Shown one piece after another: positions 53,628 through 62,512 of a DNA stretch of 64,000 nt (position 1 is the first letter of the stretch; the number at the start of each line of letters is the position of its first letter). The translations under genes were made by a program, and so were the position numbers. The stretch comes from Bacteroidota bacterium (GTDB lineage: Bacteria; Bacteroidota; Bacteroidia; AKYH767-A; OLB10), in the NCBI GenBank assembly GCA_016713925.1, contig JADJOH010000006.1, positions 248,001 to 312,000 of the forward strand, written 5' to 3'. A model generated the notes under the pieces. The model was given only the letters and a program-made list of their open reading frames with translations, was not told the origin of the DNA and did no database searches.

Positions 53628-54245
53628 ATGGTATTAAATATTCATCCCAAGAATCCGGAGCCGCGGAAGATCGCCGAGCTCATCGCTATCCTGCAAAAAG
53701 GAGGGGTGGCCATTATTCCGACCGATACGATCTACGCGTTTGTCTGCGACCTGAATCAGTTCAAAGGCTTCGAAAAGATTTGTCGCATCAAAGGTGTCAA
53801 ACCCGAGAAAGCCAATTTTTCGCTCCTCTGTGCCGATCTGAGTAACATCAGCGTCTATACGAAACCCTTCGACCGCGCCTTGTATAAATTGCTCAACAAA
53901 GCCCTTCCCGGACCCTATACTTTCATCCTCGAAGCCAGCAATGAAGTACCCTCCTTGTTTCGTTCCAAAAAGAAAACCATAGGTCTTCGTGTCCCTGATC
54001 ATCCCATCGTGATGGCGCTCATTGAGCAATTGGGACATCCGATGGTATCCACTTCTCTGCATGATACCGATAGCTTCCTGGAGTATCCCAATGATCCTTA
54101 TGAAATCGCAGCGCAATGGGAAAACGTGGTGGATGTGGTGGTGGATGGAGGAATGGGGACTATTGTGCCCAGTACGATCATCGACTGCACAGGGGATGAA
54201 CCGGTGGTGAAGCGGGAAGGTGCAGGAGATGTGAATGTACTCTAA
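53628..54245 (+). CDS. L-threonylcarbamoyladenylate synthase family (YrdC/Sua5)
   Basis: This 205-residue protein has the YrdC domain (GGVAIIPTDTIYAFVCDLNQFKGFEKICRIKG), with TDTIYA and the KPxxxPFSLLC-like stretch GVKPEKANFSLLCADL. The later VDGGMGTIVPSTIIDC matches the conserved PSTI-D motif. YrdC/Sua5 proteins make threonylcarbamoyl-AMP, the first step of t6A37 tRNA modification, and related YciO-type proteins may act differently, so the subfamily is tentative. A hairpin plus T-run follows at 54334-54357. Confidence 0.88.
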   Translation: MVLNIHPKNPEPRKIAELIAILQKGGVAIIPTDTIYAFVCDLNQFKGFEKICRIKGVKPEKANFSLLCADLSNISVYTKPFDRALYKLLNKALPGPYTFILEASNEVPSLFRSKKKTIGLRVPDHPIVMALIEQLGHPMVSTSLHDTDSFLEYPNDPYEIAAQWENVVDVVVDGGMGTIVPSTIIDCTGDEPVVKREGAGDVNVL

Positions 54246-54333
54246 TTCCGGCGCATATCAATTTACGGTTAGGTCATAAGATTTTGTATTGCATCAATGC
54301 TTTTTGGAACGCAGATCTCGTCACATTCTGCGC

Positions 54334-54357
54334 CGAGACAAGTCTCGCCGATTTTTT
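54334..54357 (+). terminator. Possible terminator after the YrdC gene
   Basis: CGAGAC (54334-54339), AA, GTCTCG (54342-54347) is followed by CCGATTTTTTAG. It is close to the T-run but the stem is short. It falls about 90 bases after the stop. Confidence 0.4.
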
Positions 54358-54431
54358 AGGATTTTCGCGGATTAGGTGGGATGAACTTTTTTAGGAGGGT
54401 AGCGTATACATAGTCTGAAAAATAATTTTAA

Positions 54432-55235
54432 ATGAATATTCTCATCATCGGAGGCGGTAATATGGGTATTACCTATGCCAAGGCGTTTATCAATTCGCAC
54501 GTTGTTACCCGGAGCCAGTTAATGATTCTTGAAAAAACCATTGGAAAAACCGATGAGTTGAAGAGCCTCAATGTGGGGGAAGTCTACAATGAAGCGGGTG
54601 ATTGTGTCTCTAAAGCCGACCTTATCATCTTAGCCGTAAAGCCACAGGATTTCATGCAACTTTCAGAGAGCATGGCGAAGGCGGTCAACAAGAACCAGGT
54701 ATTTCTCAGTATCATGGCCGGGGTGAAGATCAGCACGATTAAGAAGGCGTTGAATATTGATAAGGTGATTCGCTCGATGCCGAACCTTCCCGCGCAGATA
54801 GGGCAGGGGATGACCGCTTTTACGGCTACGGATGCCGTTACCCGTCATGAGCAGGCGCTGGTGCAGAATCTTTTGTCAACCACCGGAAAAACACTTTACG
54901 TAGAGAAGGAAGATTTGCTGAATGCCGTGACTGCTGTTTCGGGATCGGGTCCGGCATATGTATATTATTTCATGGATGCGATGGTGAATACGGCCATGCA
55001 AATGGGTTTTAATAAATCCGAGTCAGAGCTGTTAGTAATGCAGACTTTTTCGGGGGCGATGAGTCTCTACCAGCAATCCGAACTCAACTGCAAGGAATGG
55101 ATCGAGAAAGTAGCTTCCAAAGGCGGTACTACAGAAGCCGCTCTCCGCTCATTTTCCGAAAACAAAATCGATGAACGTATCGGCGCCGGTGTCAATAAAG
55201 CCCTCTACCGGGCAGTAGAACTCGGGAAGAGTTAG
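54432..55235 (+). CDS. proC: Pyrroline-5-carboxylate reductase
   Basis: This 267-residue protein catalyses the last step of proline synthesis, reduction of 1-pyrroline-5-carboxylate by NAD(P)H in the cytoplasm. The Rossmann motif is ILIIGGGNMGITYA, followed by DLIILAVKPQDF and the conserved C-terminal half VTAVSGSGPAYVYYFMDAM, with STTGKTLYVEKEDLLNAV before it. The SKGGTTEAAL motif of the family is present. Length is normal. It stands alone on the plus strand with a short CACTAAG-repeat spacer (55270-55310) after it. Confidence 0.95.
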   Translation: MNILIIGGGNMGITYAKAFINSHVVTRSQLMILEKTIGKTDELKSLNVGEVYNEAGDCVSKADLIILAVKPQDFMQLSESMAKAVNKNQVFLSIMAGVKISTIKKALNIDKVIRSMPNLPAQIGQGMTAFTATDAVTRHEQALVQNLLSTTGKTLYVEKEDLLNAVTAVSGSGPAYVYYFMDAMVNTAMQMGFNKSESELLVMQTFSGAMSLYQQSELNCKEWIEKVASKGGTTEAALRSFSENKIDERIGAGVNKALYRAVELGKS

Positions 55236-55321
55236 AACTTGAAATTATAGTTCAAACCTTTCTTTTTTTACCACTAAGCCACTAGGGACACTAAGAGACA
55301 CTAAGAGTCAGGAGGTGGAAA

Positions 55322-56833
55322 TTATTTTTTTACTTCGTTAAAAGCAATTTCGAAAAAGTCGATGAGTTCGTTGGCGGTCATGGTGATGGGGCTGCTGGTT
55401 TTTGCGCAGTGGTCGCCGGCTAATCCGTGGATATAGGCTCCGCAGAGTGCTGCTTTCATCGGGGATAATCCTTGTGCAAGTAAACCAGTTATCAATCCGG
55501 TGAGGACATCTCCTGAACCTCCTTTCGCCATGCCGTTGTTGCCGGTGGGATTGAAAAATAATTGTCCGTCGGGACAGGATAGGGCGCTGAATCGTCCTTT
55601 TAATAAAATGTAGCAGTTGAATTTTTTCGAGAACTCGATTTGTTTTTTAGTGCGTTCAAAAGGATCAGCAATTTTTCCGGCGAGGCGGGAGAACTCTTCG
55701 ATATGTGGGGTGAGTATGGTTCCGGCAGGTAGGAAGTGAAGCCAGGTTGGATTTTCAGCCAGTATGTTTAACGCATCTGCATCCAACACCATCGGACAAT
55801 CAAAATCCTGGAGCATGCGCTTGATCACATTGCCTGTTTGCTTGTCGATGCCTAAACCGGGTCCTGCACCAATAGCAACGTAAGTAGCCGGTTTAATAAT
55901 GGTAGAGAGGAATGTTTCTTCTTCGTCGGGAATGCACATCGCTTCCGGTAATGCCGATTGCAAGGGTGTCACACATTTTGCGGGGGTGCGTACCGTTACC
56001 AATCCGGCTCCGCTTTTAAGGCAGGCTCTTGCGGCTAATATCGCTGCGCCGGCTTTTCCATAACTCCCGGCTAACAGCAAGGCATGTCCGAAAGTTCCTT
56101 TGTGCCCGAACAATGGACGATAGGGCAGGAGGGAAGTGATGTCATTATTATCAGGAACAAAGGCATAGGCAGGGGACTCAAGAACTGCCTTTACGTCAAG
56201 ACCAATATCCAGCAACTGCCATTCGCCGGTTTGTTGTTCATATTCCGGATAAAAAAATACAGGGCGGGGAACCTGGAAGGTGAGGGTGGTAGTCGCTCGT
56301 ACGACAGTCGATAAATCGTCGGTATGTTTATCTCCGTAGAGGCCGCTGGGAATATCAATAGCAACAACAGGGTTGGTTGATGCGTTGATCGCCTGAATGA
56401 TTTCTGCTGCCATTCCGGACGGAACTCTGTTCAAACCGGAACCGAAAAGCGCATCTACAATAACCGCCGTACCTTCCAGCGTGGGAATGTCTTCAGTAGT
56501 TTTAACGTCAACAGCAAGATCTTTTTTTAGTTCCGTGAGCCGTTGATAATTTAGTTGAAAGTCGGCTGATGCCGTTCCTGTATCTTCTACGATATAAACA
56601 GAAACTGTTTTTCCACGTTGCCAGAGTATTCTCGCTATAGCCAGTCCATCTCCGCCATTATTTCCCTTCCCGCAAAAGATGGCGAAGGAGATGCCGGGTT
56701 CGAAACTCTCCAGCAATCGTTCGGCACAGGCTTTCGCGGCTTTCTCCATCAAATCGTCTGAGGAAATTCCCTGCCGCTCGATGGTTTGTTTGTCGATGAG
56801 CCGGACTTGCTCGTTGGAGATAACCTTAATCAA
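55322..56833 (-). CDS. nnrD: Bifunctional NAD(P)H-hydrate epimerase/dehydratase
   Basis: This 503-residue fusion repairs hydrated NAD(P)H. Residues 1-215 are the YjeF N-terminal epimerase domain (FAIFCGKGNNGGDGLAIARIL). Residues 225-500 are the ADP-dependent dehydratase (GHKGTFGHALLLAGSYGKAGAAILAARACLKSGAGLVTV; NGMAKGGSGDVLTGLITGLL is the nucleotide-binding end). The fused order is usual in bacteria. It is the last gene of the 62340-55322 operon and overlaps the MBL gene by four bases (ATGA), so it is translationally coupled to it. Confidence 0.93.
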   Translation of the reverse strand: MIKVISNEQVRLIDKQTIERQGISSDDLMEKAAKACAERLLESFEPGISFAIFCGKGNNGGDGLAIARILWQRGKTVSVYIVEDTGTASADFQLNYQRLTELKKDLAVDVKTTEDIPTLEGTAVIVDALFGSGLNRVPSGMAAEIIQAINASTNPVVAIDIPSGLYGDKHTDDLSTVVRATTTLTFQVPRPVFFYPEYEQQTGEWQLLDIGLDVKAVLESPAYAFVPDNNDITSLLPYRPLFGHKGTFGHALLLAGSYGKAGAAILAARACLKSGAGLVTVRTPAKCVTPLQSALPEAMCIPDEEETFLSTIIKPATYVAIGAGPGLGIDKQTGNVIKRMLQDFDCPMVLDADALNILAENPTWLHFLPAGTILTPHIEEFSRLAGKIADPFERTKKQIEFSKKFNCYILLKGRFSALSCPDGQLFFNPTGNNGMAKGGSGDVLTGLITGLLAQGLSPMKAALCGAYIHGLAGDHCAKTSSPITMTANELIDFFEIAFNEVKK

Positions 56834-57768
56834 TGTTTCAAGGGGGATATGGTAATGCCGGATAATTCCGGAGTGTTCTTCAATGTTTCCCCTTCTCCGT
56901 GAATGGTAAAAACTTCTTTCGCTTCACATTCCCTTATAGTACGTATCAGCGATGGCCAATCCGCATGATCACTTACCGGCACAGAAAAATCATAACGCGC
57001 GGCTTTCTCTTCCCAACCTGTAGCAAATGCTCTGATGAAATGTTTGGCAGGACGGAAATTAAGCAAGGTTGCAGGAGAAACCAGGTAGATGATATTCTTC
57101 TGATTTTTGAACGCCTCCCTTTTATAAGGTTCCCAGGGACCCAGCGAAAAGCCCATGCTCTCATAAACTTTATGATAGGCCACCATCTTGGAATGAATCA
57201 TCACTCTGTACGATGGAAGATGATCGTTGATCAGGCGGGTGAGGCGTTGTGCTTTGCCGAGATTATAAGCGCCGATAAGCATGTTGAGGCCCTCGTGTTT
57301 ATTTAGTGAGGCAATGATCTCAGCGGCCGGAGGATGAGTTTTGTCTTGCTGACCAAAAGTGACTTCTGTAATGAACGTATCGCATTTAACTATTTCGAAG
57401 GGCTCACAACTTTTATCTTCTTCTCTCTTGTAATCGCCCGAATACACGATGGTTTTCCCATCTTTCTCCCATTTCACTTGTGAAGATCCCAACATATGTC
57501 CGGCAGGATGCAGACTCACTTTTATCCCTTCAATGATAGCAGACTCACCAAAGGGCATTTCAAAAATTTTCTTTGCCGGGTAGGTAAATCGTTTACTGAT
57601 CAACGCCGCTGTACCGGCACTGCAATACACGTTTTCATGACCTTCCACAGCGTGATCACCATGCGCATGACTGATAATGGCACAGCGCACCGGCTCCAGG
57701 GGATCGATGTAAATTTCTGTCCCGGGAATACGATAGCCTTTGCTAAGTGCATCAAGAGGTAATTCCAC
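56830..57768 (-). CDS. MBL-fold (beta-CASP-like) exonuclease/RNase family protein
   Basis: This 312-residue metallo-beta-lactamase-fold hydrolase has the HAHGDH motif (SHAHGDHAVEGH), a second histidine region LHPAGHMLGSSQV and the aspartate of YSGDYKRE. A late SDHADWPS motif completes the metal site. The architecture is that of the TIGR04122-type or mRNA 3'-end processing-like family, usually described as DNA-ligase-associated exonucleases; no ligase gene is nearby here. It is coupled by overlaps to coaE upstream (17 bases) and nnrD downstream (4 bases). Confidence 0.85.
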   Translation of the reverse strand: MELPLDALSKGYRIPGTEIYIDPLEPVRCAIISHAHGDHAVEGHENVYCSAGTAALISKRFTYPAKKIFEMPFGESAIIEGIKVSLHPAGHMLGSSQVKWEKDGKTIVYSGDYKREEDKSCEPFEIVKCDTFITEVTFGQQDKTHPPAAEIIASLNKHEGLNMLIGAYNLGKAQRLTRLINDHLPSYRVMIHSKMVAYHKVYESMGFSLGPWEPYKREAFKNQKNIIYLVSPATLLNFRPAKHFIRAFATGWEEKAARYDFSVPVSDHADWPSLIRTIRECEAKEVFTIHGEGETLKNTPELSGITISPLKH

Positions 57769-58360
57769 TATTACTTTTTCTTCTTAAAATGTTATCAATT
57801 TCCAGCACCTGTGGGATGACCGGATTTTTATCGTCGTTTTCAACTACAAAGGAAGCATATTTTATCCTTTCTTCGGACCTCCATTGACGTGATATGATCT
57901 CTTTTATTTCTTCTTCGCTGCGGTGATCCCTTCTTTTCACTCTGGAAATCCTCAGCAACTCCGGGGCATCAACCACAATGACCGCATCCAGTTCTTTATG
58001 GATACCCGTCTCTATCATTATAGCAGCCTCCAGCAAGGTATATGGGCTTTTACCCTTATCCTTCAGCCAGGTCATATAGTCATTCATCACGACAGGGTGG
58101 ACGAGCAAATTCAGCTCTTGAAGCAACTGCTCGTTTTTGAAGACCTGTGCTGCCATATAGGACCTGTTCAGTGACCCATCATCAAAATAAGAGGCAGTTC
58201 CCATGAGCACCTTTATTTCCTTCTTCAACCTTTCATCACTTTCCATGAGCATTTTCGCGGAATGGTCAGCATTGTAGACCGGTATTCCCAGAATTGAAAA
58301 GAGGTGACAAACAATACTTTTGCCTGACCCGATTCCACCTGTGACACCCGCCCTGATCAT
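57752..58360 (-). CDS. coaE: Dephospho-CoA kinase
   Basis: This 202-residue kinase, the final step of coenzyme A synthesis, starts at ATG 58360 (MIRAGVTGGIGSGKS); the frame is open to 58408, but the start was chosen because the P-loop GGIGSGKS must lie near the N-terminus. LLEAAIMIETGIHKELDAVIVVDAP is the conserved second segment, with RVKRRDHRSEEEI as the lid region. The start overlaps the end of the ybbR-like gene by four bases. It acts in the cytoplasm. Confidence 0.93.
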   Translation of the reverse strand: MIRAGVTGGIGSGKSIVCHLFSILGIPVYNADHSAKMLMESDERLKKEIKVLMGTASYFDDGSLNRSYMAAQVFKNEQLLQELNLLVHPVVMNDYMTWLKDKGKSPYTLLEAAIMIETGIHKELDAVIVVDAPELLRISRVKRRDHRSEEEIKEIISRQWRSEERIKYASFVVENDDKNPVIPQVLEIDNILRRKSNSGITS

Positions 58361-58767
58361 GATGATTTTATATTTTTTGCGAAGCGTTTCACGGTAGTAG
58401 GTTCCCATCGGATTTTACCGGCCCAATAGGGTTTTCTCTTTAAGCGAACGATAACTTTATCACTGTTCAGGGCAGAGGCCTCCGTAACGAAGGAGAATAA
58501 TCCGGGCTTCGTGCCTGTAAACTTGCTTAGCGGAACCAGACAAGTAACTTTTACATAGTTGGGAATAAAGACTTCCGAGGCGTACCTGTTGTTGCTGATG
58601 ATGGGGACCTCCAGACTTATTTCCGTGCCCGGTTCAATGGGGATTAGCAGCCAGCTTTCCTTAGAGGAGAGATGATAATCACCACGCGGTAACTGTAATT
58701 TTAATTTTTTGAAGATGTCTTTCTCTGCATTTTCGAATACAACACTTTCGGTATAGATGTCTTTCAT
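58357..58767 (-). CDS. YbbR-like domain protein, C-terminal part (frameshifted)
   Basis: This 136-residue part belongs with 58764-59306. Coding continues back to about 58835 in this frame as GPYVFYPDSVFLFSSTPIPDE, then MKDIYTESVVFEN. YbbR domains are beta-rich modules on the outside of the inner membrane; in other phyla YbbR/CdaR regulates cyclic-di-AMP synthesis. One missing base near 58835 (a TGGAA to TGGAAA change would repair it) explains the split. The whole protein would be 316 residues. Confidence 0.75.
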   Translation of the reverse strand: MKDIYTESVVFENAEKDIFKKLKLQLPRGDYHLSSKESWLLIPIEPGTEISLEVPIISNNRYASEVFIPNYVKVTCLVPLSKFTGTKPGLFSFVTEASALNSDKVIVRLKRKPYWAGKIRWEPTTVKRFAKNIKSS

Positions 58768-59306
58768 CTCATCCGGAATGGGTGTTGACGAAAAGAGGAA
58801 GACGCTATCGGGATAAAAAACATAGGGACCGGATTCCAGAAAGAGGGCTTAAATTTTATTCGGAAATTTCCTTTCACGGCCACTTTCTTAGAGAAAGATT
58901 TATTACCCGAAAGAAAAAATTGTTTGGGGTGAATGCGCGTGATCTCTATTTCTTTTCCGAACTCCCGCATCAGGGGCCAGACGGCATCCATGGAAGACAT
59001 CACGGTATCCGTGGAAAAATTGGAATTTTCGAGCGGCCTGATTTTATAGCGTTTGCTCACCTTCATGAACTCCATCAATGTAAAACCCCGGGCCTTTACA
59101 TCTATTTCTAAAAACTCAGGTATCTGCGACGTTGCTCTGTCTCTGAATTTCAGATCATAACTGACCGGTATTCGCACGGTCGTAGCATGACTGTTGTTCA
59201 GAGAATTCAACACCCAGATACAGGTTGCCAGAACAAAGCAAATCAGGAAAGTAACCGATGATTTGTTGCCTCTGCCAAAAGAGAATATGTTTTTTAACGC
59301 TGACAC
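58764..59306 (-). CDS. YbbR-like domain protein, N-terminal part (frameshifted)
   Basis: This part has a cytoplasmic start MSALKNIFSFGRGNKSS, one transmembrane helix (VTFLICFVLATCIWVL) and then a YbbR-type beta region (TVRIPVSYDLKFRDRATSQI, LEIDVKARGFTLMEF). The last 25 residues after KPSFWN are out of frame. Its position, yajC upstream and coaE downstream, is the conserved Bacteroidota order. It would be a membrane-anchored periplasmic-facing protein. Confidence 0.8.
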   Translation of the reverse strand: MSALKNIFSFGRGNKSSVTFLICFVLATCIWVLNSLNNSHATTVRIPVSYDLKFRDRATSQIPEFLEIDVKARGFTLMEFMKVSKRYKIRPLENSNFSTDTVMSSMDAVWPLMREFGKEIEITRIHPKQFFLSGNKSFSKKVAVKGNFRIKFKPSFWNPVPMFFIPIASSSFRQHPFRMR

Positions 59307-59350
59307 TTTGGGACTAAGTTACCGAAAGTGCTTCAAAGAAAACGCCTCAC

Positions 59351-59677
59351 TTATTTTTTTACTTCCTCCGGGGATGAATATTGTTTGGTTGCGTCGGCTG
59401 AAATAGCGGTCTTTTCAATCTTCACTTTAACATTCTGATCAATTTCGAGCGTAAAGGTTTTGTCCTGAACTTCCAGAATTTTGCCATGTACCCCACCGAT
59501 AGTCACCACTTTATCACCTTTTTTAATACTCTCTTTAAAGGCTTTCTCGAGTTTGGCTTTCTTCATCTGAGGACGAATCATGAAAAAGTAAAAAACAACG
59601 ATGATCATAAGGATCATCACCATTTGTTGCATGGCACCTCCGCCGGCTGCCTGGAGTAGAATAGATAAATTACTCAT
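59351..59677 (-). CDS. yajC: Preprotein translocase subunit YajC
   Basis: This 108-residue protein has one transmembrane helix (MQQMVMILMIIVVFYFFMIRPQMKK) with the conserved FFMIRPQ motif at its end, then the domain KGDKVVTIGGVHGKILEV. YajC is an accessory subunit of the Sec translocase, in complex with SecDF. It lies in the nusB - DUF1573 - yajC - ybbR order. Length and motifs are typical. Confidence 0.95.
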   Translation of the reverse strand: MSNLSILLQAAGGGAMQQMVMILMIIVVFYFFMIRPQMKKAKLEKAFKESIKKGDKVVTIGGVHGKILEVQDKTFTLEIDQNVKVKIEKTAISADATKQYSSPEEVKK

Positions 59678-59741
59678 TTTTATGGGTTTTAAGGGCTATA
59701 TATAGATTTGGTTGTTTGGTAAAAGTTAACGGTAGTGACTC

Positions 59742-60227
59742 TTATTGAGCCTCCTTAATATTCTTCTGAATGACTTCACCACTGATGGTGAGCACTTTTG
59801 TGGTCGGTTGGGTATTGGCCAAAATGGTTATATCCTTCACAATCTGTCCCGCCATACCGGCACTTCTGAAGGTCACTTTAATATTTCCTTCATCACCGGG
59901 CTTTACCGGATCCTGGGTATATTCAGGAGTGGTACAGCCACAGGAACCTTTTACCTGAGAGATGATTAAATCTGCATTTCCGGAATTCTTAAACTTGAAT
60001 TCATATTTCACTTCATCGCCGGAGTTGATGGTCCCAAAATCATAGTTGGTCATTTCAAAGCTGAAGGCAGGAAGCGGATTTTCACGCTGTTCCCCACTGG
60101 CAGATGCCGGGTTATTGACGATATCCGGTGATACCCTCATCTCTCCGTTTTCCTTTTCTTTTTCGGGATTAGAACAGGCGCTCAGCAGGATACTGCAGGT
60201 CACTACTAAAAGAAATATTTTTTTCAT
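59742..60227 (-). CDS. DUF1573 lipoprotein
   Basis: This 161-residue protein has a lipoprotein signal (lipobox LLSAC near residue 18). It has a single DUF1573 Ig-like domain (FEMTNYDFGTINSGDEVKYEFKFKNSGNADLIISQVKGSCGCTTPEY) with the hallmark CGCT motif, closing with GQIVKDITILANT. This domain family is widespread in Bacteroidota envelope proteins. The two cysteines may form a disulphide or bind copper; function unknown. It is in the nusB-yajC operon. Confidence 0.88.
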   Translation of the reverse strand: MKKIFLLVVTCSILLSACSNPEKEKENGEMRVSPDIVNNPASASGEQRENPLPAFSFEMTNYDFGTINSGDEVKYEFKFKNSGNADLIISQVKGSCGCTTPEYTQDPVKPGDEGNIKVTFRSAGMAGQIVKDITILANTQPTTKVLTISGEVIQKNIKEAQ

Positions 60228-60238
60228 TGTTCTTCGAT

Positions 60239-61177
60239 TTATTCTACAAGTCCCCGACCTGTTTTTTGAATTTTCCCTTGTGTTTTTAATTCAATCACCA
60301 ATTTATCAATCACACCATTGATGAAGGACTTACTATTTGGGGTACTGTAATCTTTAGAGATGTCGATGTATTCATTGATGCTCACCTTTACCGGAATGGT
60401 AGAGAGGTTCAGAATTTCGCAGAGCGCCATTTTCATCAGGATAATATCCACGAGAGCAATCCGGTCGGCATCCCAGTTCTTGGTTTTATCAGCTATCAAT
60501 TGCTGAAAGTAAGCGTCATCACGAATGGTTTTCTGAATCAATTCCTGCATGAATTTGGTGTCGTCCTCCTGATCTTTAAACAGGGGTAGCAAATGAAAAC
60601 TAGTTGCACCTTTCGCGCTTTCATATGTTTTTACTACCATCGACTCCACCAGATCCAGACTTTCTGCCCAGTAAATATTTTTTTCTTCCAGGAGATGGGA
60701 AATAAAATCCGTAGTACTGAAGAGTTCTTTGAACAACCATTTCAGGAATTTACTTTCCTGTTCTGCAGTATGGGTGTCGGAAACAATAAACTCCTGATAA
60801 GCATCTTGCTGTCGGAGATGAAAAAAAGCCTTCTTCACGATGTCAATATCATTCTGCCAACTGATTTTTCTTTTCTTTACTTCATCTCTCAGCTGCTTGT
60901 TCTCTTCAATCCATTGAAGGAAGCCAATACTTTTTAATGTAGATGCAGCGGTTTTCCGTTTACCTGTGACCATCGAAGCAGGCATATCTTCATAGTACAT
61001 GTACTCCTGATAGGCGAGTTCGTTAAAAAATTGTAAGATGGTGAGGTAGAGTTCGAAAATTTTCTCTGTTCCATTCAGTAATTCCTGTTCGGAGCGACGG
61101 ATGTCTTTCTGTTCGGATTGATAAAAGGCATATAATGCCTGCATGACGCGTATGCGCAGATGCCTTCTACTTAACAT
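60239..61177 (-). CDS. nusB: Transcription antitermination factor NusB (long form)
   Basis: This 312-residue NusB starts at 61177 (MLSRRHLRIRVMQALYAFYQSE) or three codons earlier. The RNA-binding NusB core begins there and resumes at the end as DRIALVDIILMKMALCEILNLSTIPVKVSINEYIDISKDYSTPNSKSFINGVIDKL. A helical insertion of about 150 residues separates them, typical of Bacteroidota NusB, so the protein is about twice the E. coli length. NusB with NusE promotes rRNA transcription antitermination. It is in the cluster with DUF1573, yajC and coaE. Confidence 0.92.
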   Translation of the reverse strand: MLSRRHLRIRVMQALYAFYQSEQKDIRRSEQELLNGTEKIFELYLTILQFFNELAYQEYMYYEDMPASMVTGKRKTAASTLKSIGFLQWIEENKQLRDEVKKRKISWQNDIDIVKKAFFHLRQQDAYQEFIVSDTHTAEQESKFLKWLFKELFSTTDFISHLLEEKNIYWAESLDLVESMVVKTYESAKGATSFHLLPLFKDQEDDTKFMQELIQKTIRDDAYFQQLIADKTKNWDADRIALVDIILMKMALCEILNLSTIPVKVSINEYIDISKDYSTPNSKSFINGVIDKLVIELKTQGKIQKTGRGLVE

Positions 61178-61230
61178 GGAATACAAGAACGGTGGGTTAT
61201 ATTTTATAAAGGAAGATTCAATAATTGCAA

Positions 61231-62340
61231 TTACATACTGGATTTTACCTTGCTGATGTCAGCGATTCTCTTTTCTGCTAACATAATAGCGGAAGCTTGT
61301 GGGTAAGAGTTTTCTGCTTTTGCCTTTTTTAATATTTCCAGCGTTACAGCGTAGATATGTTCTGTTTGCGTGAGCGCTCTCTGACGATTATAGCCAATTA
61401 ACTCAGAGTACACATTGATAAGTCCACCGGCATTGATAAGGAAGTCGGGAGCATAAATAATTCCCTTGTCCATCAACATCGGACCATGAACCGTTTCTTC
61501 AGCCAACTGATTGTTGGCAGCTCCGGCGATGATTTGACAATGCAGTCGGTTAATATTTTCTGTGTTTAATGTGGCACCCAATGCACATGGAGCGTAAATA
61601 TCCATGTCCATGTCATATACCTGCTCCGGCTTGATCACCGTCGCACCGTATTCTGTGGATACCTTTTTTAATTGTTCATCGTTGATGTCAGTGATATAGA
61701 CGACAGCATTCTCTTTTTTGAGATTTTTTACCAGGTTTTCACCCACATGTCCTACGCCCTGAACCACTACTTTTTTACCACTCAGGTTATCATTCCCCCA
61801 GGCAAATTGTGCAGCAGCTTTCATTCCCATGTATACACCATAAGCGGTAACAGGAGAAGGATCTCCGCCACCACCCATCGACTCCGGCAAACCGGTTACG
61901 TGCTTTGTTTCCATTGCGACGTATTCCATATCCTTGGTACTGGTACCTACATCTTCAGCAGTGATATATTTTCCGTTCAGATTTTTAATGAACCTTCCGA
62001 ATTTTCTAAAAAGTACTTCTGATTTATCTTTTTTACTGTCACCAATAATGACGGCTTTTCCGCCTCCCAGATTTAAACCGGAGATGGCTGCTTTATAAGT
62101 CATTCCTCGGGATAAACGGAGCACATCATTCAACGCTTCTGATTCTGATTTGTACATCCACATCCGGGTGCCGCCTAATGCAGGACCCAATACTGTATTG
62201 TGAATGGCAATGATGGCTTTCAGACCTGTTTCAGGATCATGACAAAATACAACCTGCTCATGATGACTGGCAGCGATGTTTTCGAAAATATTGGTGTTAA
62301 TGGCAGCTACTTCTGGCTTTTTATCTTTCACTTCGATCAT
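61231..62340 (-). CDS. Leucine/amino-acid dehydrogenase
   Basis: This 369-residue protein belongs to the Glu/Leu/Phe/Val dehydrogenase family, close to leucine dehydrogenase (usually about 365). GPALGGTRMWMYKSE and LNLGGGKAVIIGD carry the substrate-site lysines; VVVQGVGHVGENLVKNL is the NAD-binding glycine motif. It converts branched-chain amino acids to 2-oxoacids and ammonia with NAD+, in the cytoplasm. It is the first gene of the 62340-55322 operon, with a promoter at 62367-62400, and is divergent from the ABC exporter. Confidence 0.92.
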   Translation of the reverse strand: MIEVKDKKPEVAAINTNIFENIAASHHEQVVFCHDPETGLKAIIAIHNTVLGPALGGTRMWMYKSESEALNDVLRLSRGMTYKAAISGLNLGGGKAVIIGDSKKDKSEVLFRKFGRFIKNLNGKYITAEDVGTSTKDMEYVAMETKHVTGLPESMGGGGDPSPVTAYGVYMGMKAAAQFAWGNDNLSGKKVVVQGVGHVGENLVKNLKKENAVVYITDINDEQLKKVSTEYGATVIKPEQVYDMDMDIYAPCALGATLNTENINRLHCQIIAGAANNQLAEETVHGPMLMDKGIIYAPDFLINAGGLINVYSELIGYNRQRALTQTEHIYAVTLEILKKAKAENSYPQASAIMLAEKRIADISKVKSSM

Positions 62341-62366
62341 GAAACTTGGGCTTTCTGTTGTGTCGG

Positions 62367-62400
62367 CAAAGTTAGGCTTTTTATGTCTTCAAGAGCAAAA
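62367..62400 (-). promoter_or_regulatory. Promoter of the leucine dehydrogenase operon
   Basis: On the minus strand TTTTG (62400-62396) and TAACTTTG (62374-62367) match -33 and -7 elements with a spacer of about 21 bases. The ATG is at 62340. Confidence 0.55.
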
Positions 62401-62512
62401 TAAATGCAGCAGGAGCAAAGGGCGCTCAGCTATTGAATTTCTATCTTTACCCATTGATCATCAAAACAGTTGACTGTAATCTCTTTGATATTGAAAATCA
62501 GAACTTAACCTC

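Noticed and set aside
53634..54116. 160-codon minus-strand ORF inside the YrdC gene
   Set aside because: Antisense shadow of a recognisable conserved gene.
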